This document shows positions 15,719 through 21,285 of a DNA stretch of 21,285 bases, in pieces. Below the pieces are notes generated by a model. That model was not told where the DNA came from, did no database searches, and was given only the letters and a program-made list of their open reading frames with translations. Source of the stretch: an uncultured Chromatiaceae bacterium (GTDB lineage Bacteria > Pseudomonadota > Gammaproteobacteria > Enterobacterales > Alteromonadaceae). The stretch is taken from contig CAMLRA010000059.1 of NCBI GenBank assembly GCA_946482325.1, positions 1 to 21,285 of the forward strand. Direction: 5' to 3'. Position 1 is the first letter of the stretch, and the number at the start of each line of letters is the position of its first letter. The position numbers were made by a program, and so were the translations under genes.

Positions 15719-16393
15719 TCACCCCACGTTCAGTTTTAATGCTTTTTGTACCGCAAGCGGCACCAGCGCCAGCGCCACACATAACATCGCCGCCAATACG
15801 GCCAGTTGTGCCTGATAGTTCAGGCCAAAGCTGGCCTGCTCCACCGCTGCGCTGGCGAAAATCAGTAACGGAATATACAGAGGCAGAATAATCAGTGCCA
15901 ATAAAATCCCGCCTTTGTCGGCGGACAAGGTCAGCGCCGCGCCGAGTGCCGACAGCAGACTTAACAGTGGCGTGCCCAGTAACAAAGTCAGTACCACTGC
16001 GGTTAAAGCCTCGGTCGATAAACCCAGAAACAGCGCCAGCAATGGCGACACTAAAATCAATGGCAAACCGCTGCCGAGCCAGCCGGCAGCGATTTTAGCC
16101 AGGCTGTAACCGAGCAACGGCGAGCGCGCGGCGACTAATTGTTCCAACACACCATCACGATAGTCCTGGCGGAACTGGCGTTCAGCGCCTAATAACACCG
16201 ACAACAACGCCGCTATCCAAATCACGCCCGGCGCTATTTCGCGTAACAAATTCGGTTTAGCACCCACACCAAGCGGGAACAAAGTCAGGATAATAATGAA
16301 GAATAACAAGGGGTTGACCCAGTCGGCTTTTTGCCGGGCCAAAAGTTTCAGTTCCCGTTGAAAAGTGGCGCGAAATACGGCGACATGACTCAT
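15719..16393 (-). CDS. ccmB: Heme exporter membrane subunit CcmB
   Basis: 224 aa, six predicted transmembrane helices, inner membrane. With CcmA it forms an ABC transporter-like complex whose ATP hydrolysis frees holo-CcmE from CcmC. Family features include FQRELKLLARQKADWVNPLLFF at the N-terminus (quoted in part), ERQFRQDYRDGVLEQL in the cytoplasmic loop, and the hydrophobic pattern after it (LLLGTPLLSLLSALGAAL). The length matches E. coli CcmB (220 aa). The ATG shares one base with the ccmA stop (TAATG). Confidence 0.95.
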   Translation of the reverse strand: MSHVAVFRATFQRELKLLARQKADWVNPLLFFIIILTLFPLGVGAKPNLLREIAPGVIWIAALLSVLLGAERQFRQDYRDGVLEQLVAARSPLLGYSLAKIAAGWLGSGLPLILVSPLLALFLGLSTEALTAVVLTLLLGTPLLSLLSALGAALTLSADKGGILLALIILPLYIPLLIFASAAVEQASFGLNYQAQLAVLAAMLCVALALVPLAVQKALKLNVG

Positions 16394-17013
16394 TACCAGC
16401 GGTACTCCAAAGTCTGTTGGCGCACGACCTGGCCAGGTACTTCAACCGGCTGGTGTGATGTCAGAAGCACAGCCCCGCCCGCGGCACAATGCGCAGCGAT
16501 ACGCCTGGTCAGGGCAGCGATGGCACTTTGATCCAGCGCGGTAAAAGGCTCATCTAAAATCCAGATTTGCGCTGTGGTTAACCAAAGCCGCGCCAAAGAC
16601 ACCCGGCGCTGTTGCCCGGCTGAAAGCTGCTGACAAGGAATATCTTCAAGCCCGGCCAGACCCAGCTGCGCCAGCAAAGCCCAGTCATCCGCGACGGATA
16701 AGGCAAAACAGGCGCGCCAAAAGGCGAGGTTTTCGAGCGCAGTTAACTGGGGCTGCACACCGGCTAAATGGCCGATAAAACACAGATTGTCGGCATAATC
16801 ATCGGCACTTTGTGACAGAGCCTGCTGTTGATAATGAATCTCGCCATCTTCAGGTTCGGAAAGTCCTGCCAGGATCCGCAATAATGAGCTTTTCCCTGCG
16901 CCGTTTTTGCCGGCAATTTGCAGCACTTCGCCGGCATGCAATTGCAAATCGAGCTGTTCAAACAGCACTCGATCCTGACGGATGCAGCTTAATTGACGGG
17001 CAGACAATAACAT
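16393..17013 (-). CDS. ccmA: Heme exporter ATP-binding subunit CcmA
   Basis: 206 aa, cytoplasmic ABC ATPase of the CcmAB complex. Walker A is GKNGAGKSS (35-43), the ABC signature is LSAGQQRRVSLARL (130-143), Walker B is IWILDEP (150-156), and the switch His is at 187 (TSHQ). The length agrees with E. coli CcmA (207 aa). The start is ambiguous. The ATG at 17013 is taken here, but a TTG two codons upstream (17019) has AGGT at a better distance and may be the real start, adding Met-Leu. It is the first gene of the nine-gene operon. The upstream 106-base gap is shared with the divergent FliK-like gene, with only weak AT-rich promoter candidates. Confidence 0.96.
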   Translation of the reverse strand: MLLSARQLSCIRQDRVLFEQLDLQLHAGEVLQIAGKNGAGKSSLLRILAGLSEPEDGEIHYQQQALSQSADDYADNLCFIGHLAGVQPQLTALENLAFWRACFALSVADDWALLAQLGLAGLEDIPCQQLSAGQQRRVSLARLWLTTAQIWILDEPFTALDQSAIAALTRRIAAHCAAGGAVLLTSHQPVEVPGQVVRQQTLEYRW

Positions 17014-17119
17014 CAGCAACTACGACCTGTGGGCGCGGAAAAAAACGCGGGCATATTAGCATATTGGCGTTAGAATACGAATGTGCGTTCACTCTGCGGA
17101 CAGGCTAAGCGCCTGAAAT
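17014..17119. promoter_or_regulatory. Divergent promoter region between ccmA and the FliK-like gene
   Basis: This short gap must hold transcription starts for the ccm operon (minus) and the FliK/FlhB-like pair (plus), unless the latter is served from elsewhere. TAGAAT at 17071-17076 (plus) and TAATAT (minus strand of 17053-17058) are possible -10 elements; neither has a good -35. CAGGC-TAAGC-GCCTG at 17101-17115 can form a small hairpin ending 4 bases before the FliK-like ATG, where a ribosome site would be expected. Confidence 0.35.
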
Positions 17120-19060
17120 ATGAACCAGATCAATATCGACAGTCTGCTGCAAATTGGCAGTGGTGCAAAAATTGAGCAAAGCCTGAAGCTGGATTCGTCG
17201 CAGCTGTATCAGGCCTTGCTGCAAATCGGCCGCGATCAGGACGCCCGCCTCAGTATTCAAACACCACAAGGGCCCTTACAGCTGGCACTGCCCACCAACA
17301 CGGCGCAGCAAATTCTACAGTCGGCACAGCAGTTGATTGCGGCCGCGACCCCAACCAGCGCGAACACAACCAACGCGCTGAACAGCAATGTCGAAGGTTC
17401 GGGCTCAAGCACAACACCCGGCACCGGCAAAGTCACTGAAACCAGAGTCTTTGTGCAATTACAGCCACTCGGCACTGATCAGGTCCAGCTAACGGTTCGT
17501 CTGGCCGGCAAAACGCTGACTATTCCGTTACAGGCCAGCCAGTTGCTGCAATTGTTGCAGCAACCGGCACCCGGTCCTCAGCAGCATTACAGCGTACAAG
17601 CACAGCGGCAAAGCGCCGGAACCGACCAATTAAGCCTGCAATGGCCGGTGCAGGTATCGCGTCAGGGACAGCAGTTACAGATCCAACTCGGGCAAGGTCA
17701 GCCGCTGCGAACTGACCTCACCGCGTTACCGGAAGCGAAACACTGGCCAGACCAACAACCACAACCCGCCCGTTTACAAATGAGCGCTGAACAAGGCCAG
17801 CTTAAAGTCAGCTTGCAGCTGGATGTGCAACGCAAATTTATCGCGACAACACCGCAAGCCGGGGCTGTCGATCATCCGGTCACTGTACATGCAAAACCAG
17901 GCAATGCTGAAACCAGCCATCCTGCAATGTTATTAAAACCCGCTGTGGTGCAGCAACTGTTGCCGCAGCTGGCCAAAGCAAGCTGGCCGGAACAACTCGG
18001 CAGCGAAGTAAAAAACTGGTTGGCGCAGGCGAAAGTTCAGGGACCTGCACACAGTGTACAAAGCTGGCAGTGGCAATTAAAACAACCGGCAGCACAGCAA
18101 ATCCAGCTGGAGTTGACGCCACAGGCTGAAGCTCGCCAGCTGAAACTGTCGGTCAATGAAATCAGCCGGCCATTTCAGTTTTTACCGCTTCAATCCGGCA
18201 CGACTGCGGCGTCACAGCAGCTGCAAACGGACAGCCGTGATTTATGGCGGCAGTGGCTGCCGCTGAGTCAAAGCTCACCCGACTTGCTGGCGGATAGCCC
18301 CATGTTGCCGGCAGCTGTGCGACAAGTCTTACAGGAATTACGCGCCCAGCATCCGGACGCCGCTAAACTACAAAACCAGCAACAGTTGATGCAGCAAATC
18401 AACGCTGCGCTGCAATTCAGCCCTCTGCAAACACCTGCGCAGCCTGCCAGTGTCGCCGGTGGACTGGCCATTGCGATCCAACTGTTACTCGGCAGATTAG
18501 GTGCTCAACTGCCGGCTGAGCGGCAAAATCCGCCGCAAAAAGAGAAACTGCAGCAATTGATTGGCCAGCTCGATCGCAGTCAAAGTGCGCAGTTGCTGCG
18601 CCAGTTATCCGGCCACAGCAGTCAGCTGCAAAGCGCACAAATTGCCAATCTGGAGCAACAATCTACGCCAGCGCAGCCGCAAAGGCCGGAGCAACTGCTG
18701 ATTCAGTTACCGCTGTTGCAACATGGCGAAAGCCGCTTTGCGGAACTGGCGGTTAGCGAACGTGAAGCCGAAGGCACCGAGCAGCGCAGCGGTCAACGCT
18801 GCTGGCAGCTGACAATGAAGTTTGATTTAGGCAATCAGGGCGAAATGTTGGTGCAAGTCCGGCTGATTGGCAAAGAAGTCAGCCTGCAGTTTTACGCTGA
18901 CAACGAAAAAACTGTACAGGATACCGGGCAATTTTTACCGCTGTTTAAAGACCGCCTGACAATGCAGGGCTTACAGGTTGCCGAAGCCGGTTGCCAGCTT
19001 GGCAAGATCCCAGACCATCTGTACCAGCGCGGCACCAGTTTATTGCAGGTACGGGTATGA
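17120..19060 (+). CDS. FliK-like (hook-length control family) glutamine-rich protein
   Basis: 646 aa, strongly enriched in Gln, Leu and Ala, with no signal peptide or transmembrane segment. Most of the length is low-complexity and beta/alpha amphipathic (QASQLLQLLQQPAPGPQQ is representative). The last ~87 residues (560-646) look like the FliK C-terminal (Flg_hook) domain: LTMKFDLGNQGEMLVQVRLI, then KEVSLQFYADNEKT, then LPLFKDRLTMQGLQVAEAG. In flagella, FliK acts as a molecular ruler and its C-terminal domain switches FlhB specificity. The next gene, overlapping by 4 bases, is an FlhB C-terminal domain, which supports a functional pairing. It is not within a flagellar cluster here, so it could be a second FliK or a divergent partner protein. 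A FliK-FlhB-like pair beside ccmA also occurs, as I recall, in some pseudomonads; I have not verified this. Confidence 0.8.
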   Translation: MNQINIDSLLQIGSGAKIEQSLKLDSSQLYQALLQIGRDQDARLSIQTPQGPLQLALPTNTAQQILQSAQQLIAAATPTSANTTNALNSNVEGSGSSTTPGTGKVTETRVFVQLQPLGTDQVQLTVRLAGKTLTIPLQASQLLQLLQQPAPGPQQHYSVQAQRQSAGTDQLSLQWPVQVSRQGQQLQIQLGQGQPLRTDLTALPEAKHWPDQQPQPARLQMSAEQGQLKVSLQLDVQRKFIATTPQAGAVDHPVTVHAKPGNAETSHPAMLLKPAVVQQLLPQLAKASWPEQLGSEVKNWLAQAKVQGPAHSVQSWQWQLKQPAAQQIQLELTPQAEARQLKLSVNEISRPFQFLPLQSGTTAASQQLQTDSRDLWRQWLPLSQSSPDLLADSPMLPAAVRQVLQELRAQHPDAAKLQNQQQLMQQINAALQFSPLQTPAQPASVAGGLAIAIQLLLGRLGAQLPAERQNPPQKEKLQQLIGQLDRSQSAQLLRQLSGHSSQLQSAQIANLEQQSTPAQPQRPEQLLIQLPLLQHGESRFAELAVSEREAEGTEQRSGQRCWQLTMKFDLGNQGEMLVQVRLIGKEVSLQFYADNEKTVQDTGQFLPLFKDRLTMQGLQVAEAGCQLGKIPDHLYQRGTSLLQVRV

Positions 19061-19359
19061 ATGACAAACCACAAAGCGCAGTGGCGCTGCATTATGACGG
19101 CAAAAATGCGCCGAAAATCATTGCCAAAGGCCACGGCGATCTTGCTGCCGACATCATCGCGCTCGCCCGTGAACATGGTGTGCTGATCCATGAAGACGAA
19201 CAGCTGAACCAATTGCTACAGCGCATGGAACTGGGTGACCAAATCCCGCCTGAGCTTTATGTACTGATCGCTGAACTGATCGCCTTCTCATATGTGCTGC
19301 AGGGCAAATTTCCGGAAAACTGGGTCAATATTCATCAGAAGATTGATTTTAAAAGCTGA
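19057..19359 (+). CDS. Stand-alone FlhB C-terminal domain protein (FlhX/YlqH-like)
   Basis: 100 aa, soluble, no membrane segment. It matches the cytoplasmic domain of FlhB/YscU export-switch proteins after the autocleavage site: AVALHYDGKNAPKIIAKGHG, then ADIIALAREHGVLIHEDEQL, then GDQIPPELYVLIAELIAFSY. The cleavage motif N-PTH of full FlhB is replaced by K-PQS at residues 4-7, so this protein begins almost exactly where cleavage would release the C-terminal piece. Such isolated FlhB-C proteins are known (YlqH in Bacillus, FlhX in epsilon-proteobacteria) and can stand in for the FlhB C-terminal fragment. Its ATG overlaps the FliK-like stop as ATGA, a sign of coupled translation. It converges on the esterase gene with 13 bases between stops. 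Confidence 0.9.
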   Translation: MNDKPQSAVALHYDGKNAPKIIAKGHGDLAADIIALAREHGVLIHEDEQLNQLLQRMELGDQIPPELYVLIAELIAFSYVLQGKFPENWVNIHQKIDFKS

Positions 19360-19377
19360 AGCACAGGCGTCTTCAGC
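19355..19377 (-). terminator. Terminator hairpin overlapping two convergent stop codons
   Basis: GCTGAAG (19355-19361) and CTTCAGC (19371-19377) form a 7-bp stem with a 9-base loop. On the minus strand TTTT follows directly, so it should terminate the esterase transcript. The stem contains the stop codons of both the FlhB-like gene (TGA at 19357-19359) and the esterase (TGA, minus, 19373-19375). On the plus strand it has no T-run. Confidence 0.7.
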
Positions 19378-20644
19378 GGTAAGTTCCCGGTTCCAGTTCC
19401 TGATATTCCCAAGGCTCCAGCTGCTGCGAAATGACCAAGGCTTCAGCCTGTTGCTGATACTGCCTGGCAAGCTTGGGTTGCTGCAAAGCGGCATAAGCAT
19501 CGGCCATTTGTTTGTGCCAGTCGTGATACTCAGCTTGCGGCACCTGTTGCAGTAACTGCAGCGCCAGTTTGGCCTGTTGTTTTTTCAGCAGTACTTTTGC
19601 CAGTTGAACCCGCAGTTCGTTACTACTGCCGGGCAGCCTTTGCTCCGTTTGTTGCAATAGCTGTTCGGCCTGCGGCCATTGGTTACTGACCCACAGATAC
19701 TTAGCAATAGTGTAAGCCTGCAGCCAGTCATACTGATAACCAGCCCAGTGCTGGCGTCTCGCGGCAAAATAATCCAGCAGCTTCGTGTGATCTGAAAACT
19801 TCAGGAGCTGGCCAAAATCGACAAAATGGCCGGCAAAATCCCACTGTAGCGCAGCGGTGAGCGCCGGCAGCGCCATGCTGTAATGCGTCTCTGCCGGGAA
19901 ATGAGCAAATTGCCAGTGCAGTTTCGCCGGCGCTTGCTGCTGCAATTGACGGCGCAGTTCCTGCACGCCCATGCCCTCTTCATTGGCCAGACTGATAAAC
20001 AAACGCGACGCCGGCAATGTTGTCAGCGCAGTGCGCTGAAAGCGGCCAATGATCGATTGATTATCCAGCCACACGCTCGGGCTCAACGCATAAAACGCCG
20101 AGTAGGTGCCGTCACCTTGCAGCAGAGCCTGCAAGCTCAATAATCCGCCGAGCGAATAACCTAATAACGCTTGGTTACCACTGGTCCGGTATTTTGTATT
20201 GATCACTGGCAGTAGCTCAGTCTGCAAATACTGCAACATCGCTGCTGCGCCACCGGAACCGGGTAAATCTGGCGTCAGCCAGCTGGTCTTATGCTGGTAG
20301 TCACTGCTACCGTTGGTGGCGACGCCGACCACAATCAGTGGCGCTATCCGACCGGCCCGCGCCAGTTGCCGCACTGTAGCCGCGACATGCTCAAACTGAA
20401 AATCAGCATCAATCAGGTACAACACTGCATAATGGCGGGCAGAACTTTGATAACGTTCCGGCAAGCTGACCTGATAACGGCGTTGTTGTTGCAACACCGT
20501 CGAGAAATGACTGTGCTGGCTGTCGGCCAAAGACGCAGCCGCTGCAGGCTGCAACATCACAAGCCCGCTCAGAGCGCAGCAAAAAACAAGGCACCAGCGC
20601 AACAACCGGGTTCCATTGCTGAACCAATCAACTTTCTTACACAT
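19373..20644 (-). CDS. Secreted alpha/beta-hydrolase esterase with a helical TPR-like tail
   Basis: 423 aa. An N-terminal signal (residues 1-37, with core CLVFCCALSGLVMLQPAAAA after a long basic start) suggests export. The esterase D/Fes-like fold runs from about 45 to 270: YAVLYLIDADFQF, then the nucleophile elbow LGYSLGG with Ser164, and SLANEEGM with Glu222 as the possible acid. The likely catalytic His254 is in AETHYSMALP. This matches the putative esterase family (PF00756), which includes enterochelin and S-formylglutathione esterases. Residues about 300-410 are helical repeats (PQAEQLLQQTEQRLPGSSNE, then KLALQLLQQVPQ and ADAYAALQQPKLARQYQQQ) resembling TPRs, an addition to the core enzyme. 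The ATG at 20644 has AGGA 9 bases upstream; an in-frame ATG at 20677 is possible. The substrate is unknown. Confidence 0.85.
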   Translation of the reverse strand: MCKKVDWFSNGTRLLRWCLVFCCALSGLVMLQPAAAASLADSQHSHFSTVLQQQRRYQVSLPERYQSSARHYAVLYLIDADFQFEHVAATVRQLARAGRIAPLIVVGVATNGSSDYQHKTSWLTPDLPGSGGAAAMLQYLQTELLPVINTKYRTSGNQALLGYSLGGLLSLQALLQGDGTYSAFYALSPSVWLDNQSIIGRFQRTALTTLPASRLFISLANEEGMGVQELRRQLQQQAPAKLHWQFAHFPAETHYSMALPALTAALQWDFAGHFVDFGQLLKFSDHTKLLDYFAARRQHWAGYQYDWLQAYTIAKYLWVSNQWPQAEQLLQQTEQRLPGSSNELRVQLAKVLLKKQQAKLALQLLQQVPQAEYHDWHKQMADAYAALQQPKLARQYQQQAEALVISQQLEPWEYQELEPGTYR

Positions 20645-20818
20645 CTTTGATATTCCTGTGACAGTCTGTTTGCACATCTAAGCCCCATCATGCCATAGCA
20701 AAAAAATAAATTGAGAGAAAAATGCGTAGCTTAGCGACGCTGAGCACTGGTCGGATCACACATCTACAGCAAAAGACGTCTAACGTTACAGTTCTGTCAG
20801 TCAAACAGGAGGCCAATG
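20645..20818. other. Divergent intergenic region with a stem-loop
   Basis: 174 bases between the divergent esterase and small-protein genes. An A-rich stretch at about 20700-20722 could be part of a promoter for the esterase. GCTTAGC (20729-20735) and GCTGAGC (20739-20745) can pair (one G-T wobble) with a 3-base loop, but no T-run follows, so it is not a terminator. I see no gene and no clear sigma-70 promoter. Confidence 0.35.
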
Positions 20819-21013
20819 ATGAACGTTCAAGAGCTCAAATTAGGCATGGTGTGTCAAAGCAAAAAAGGCGCCGGCGTGGTTAGCTGGATTGACGCCCAGG
20901 ACAGAGCCGTTTATCTGTCAGATTTACATGATCAGAGCCGGCATTTCGCGGTCAGCTTTGATGAATTACAAGACGAACCGCAAATTCATCAAAGCTCAGA
21001 CATTTATTATTGA
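20819..21013 (+). CDS. Small hypothetical protein
   Basis: 64 aa, acidic, probably cytoplasmic. The sequence MNVQELKLGMVCQSKKGAGV, then SWIDAQDRAVYLSDLHDQS, suggests a small beta-rich fold: a glycine turn (KKGAGVVSWID) followed by alternating strands, somewhat like short SH3- or Tudor-like domains. That is inference only. A strong ribosome site AGGAGG (20807-20812) precedes two adjacent ATG codons; the second (20819) has the better 6-base spacing, the first (20816) only 3. This site is the main reason to accept the gene. It ends 59 bases before a bidirectional terminator and appears to be a single-gene unit. I do not recognise the family. Confidence 0.7.
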   Translation: MNVQELKLGMVCQSKKGAGVVSWIDAQDRAVYLSDLHDQSRHFAVSFDELQDEPQIHQSSDIYY

Positions 21014-21072
21014 CCCTTGCCGGTCAGGATTTACTGCGTTGAACCCGCTTCGCTTGCACTGTTGCAAACAAT

Positions 21073-21097
21073 AACGCCAGCCAACCGGGCTGGCGTT
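21073..21097. terminator. Bidirectional terminator
   Basis: AACGCCAGCC (21073-21082) and GGCTGGCGTT (21088-21097) form a perfect 10-bp stem with a 5-base loop. On the plus strand the stem ends in TTTTA, terminating the small gene ending at 21013. On the minus strand it starts directly after the stop of the partial gene at 21098 and is followed by ATTGTTTG, a weaker T-rich tail. Confidence 0.85.
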
Positions 21098-21285
21098 TTA
21101 ATGGGAACCCGCTTTGCTATTTTCCGCCGGTTTAGCTGTTATTGCAGACTGATTGGACAGTTGTTTTACCGGCTGCGCTGCTGCGTCAGGCTGCTCTACA
21201 GCAGCAGGCTGGTTTGCAACGCCAGGCTTCGCTGCTTCAGTCGGCTTGCCCTGACCCGCAGGCTTCACATCTATAGTGCCGCCTT
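21098..21285 (-). CDS. C-terminal tail of an unidentified protein, cut by the window edge
   Basis: An open minus-strand frame enters from the right edge and ends with TAA at 21098-21100, giving the last 61 residues. The tail is rich in Ala, Pro, Lys and Gln (GGTIDVKPAGQGKPTEAAKP, then PAAVEQPDAAAQPVKQLS, ending AENSKAGSH). It has no predicted fold and looks like a flexible linker or disordered C-terminus. Support comes from the absence of stops, the coding-like composition, and the terminator directly behind its stop. The start and the functional domain lie outside the window, so no function can be given. Confidence 0.6.
   Translation of the reverse strand, partial: GGTIDVKPAGQGKPTEAAKPGVANQPAAVEQPDAAAQPVKQLSNQSAITAKPAENSKAGSH

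Noticed and set aside
17120..19060. Gln-rich repeats in the FliK-like gene as a DNA tandem repeat or recent expansion
   Set aside because: The residues are repetitive in composition, but CAG/CAA codons are mixed with no fixed repeat unit in the DNA.
1..21285. Defence island, prophage, CRISPR or integrated element
   Set aside because: No integrase, transposase, phage gene, direct-repeat array or attachment-like duplication was found. Gene content is core chromosomal throughout.

Overview
The window looks like a chromosomal segment of a free-living, flagellated Gammaproteobacterium. The protein sequences resemble those of the Rheinheimera/Alishewanella group or nearby Alteromonadales/Chromatiaceae. 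That placement rests on overall protein similarity and gene order, not on a marker gene, so it is tentative. Nearly all of the DNA is coding. The intergenic gaps are all under 200 bases. I see no tRNA, rRNA, insertion sequence, phage gene, CRISPR array or composition break.

Left part (1-5173). An H-NS-like protein gene (minus) and a beta-carbonic anhydrase gene (can, plus) diverge from a 175-base AT-rich gap. can abuts, tail to tail with no spacer, a minus-strand operon purU - acyl-CoA thioesterase - small secreted protein. Divergent from purU runs trmO (a tRNA methyltransferase). A periplasmic Kelch beta-propeller gene starts 125 bases before the trmO stop, so the Kelch signal peptide is encoded in another frame of the trmO tail.

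Middle (5226-9880). proS (prolyl-tRNA synthetase with an editing domain) ends at a clear hairpin terminator. A small two-helix membrane protein gene follows, then a bidirectional terminator shared with a minus-strand POT-family peptide transporter. The transporter is preceded by an overlapping 23-codon reading frame with a good ribosome-binding site. This is either a leader peptide or a sign of a frameshift in the transporter N-terminus. mlaA (outer-membrane lipid asymmetry lipoprotein) comes next and has its own terminator.

Right part (10011-21285). The complete System I cytochrome c maturation operon ccmABCDEFGHI runs on the minus strand from about 17013 down to 10011, with genes overlapping or separated by a few bases. 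CcmA/B, with CcmC and CcmD, provide heme to the chaperone CcmE. CcmF, CcmG, CcmH and CcmI carry out thiol handling and ligation of heme to apocytochrome. Divergent from ccmA is a two-gene unit with a 4-base overlap: a glutamine-rich FliK-like protein and a stand-alone FlhB C-terminal domain. This is the most system-like uncharacterised pair in the window. It converges on a secreted esterase with a helical, TPR-like tail, and the convergent stop codons share one hairpin. The window ends with a small unrecognised gene, a bidirectional terminator, and the C-terminal tail of an unidentified minus-strand gene cut by the window edge.

Most genes are conserved housekeeping functions. The points worth a second look are the FliK/FlhB-C pair, the transporter leader/frameshift, the trmO/Kelch overprint, and the H-NS-like protein without a visible DNA-binding loop.
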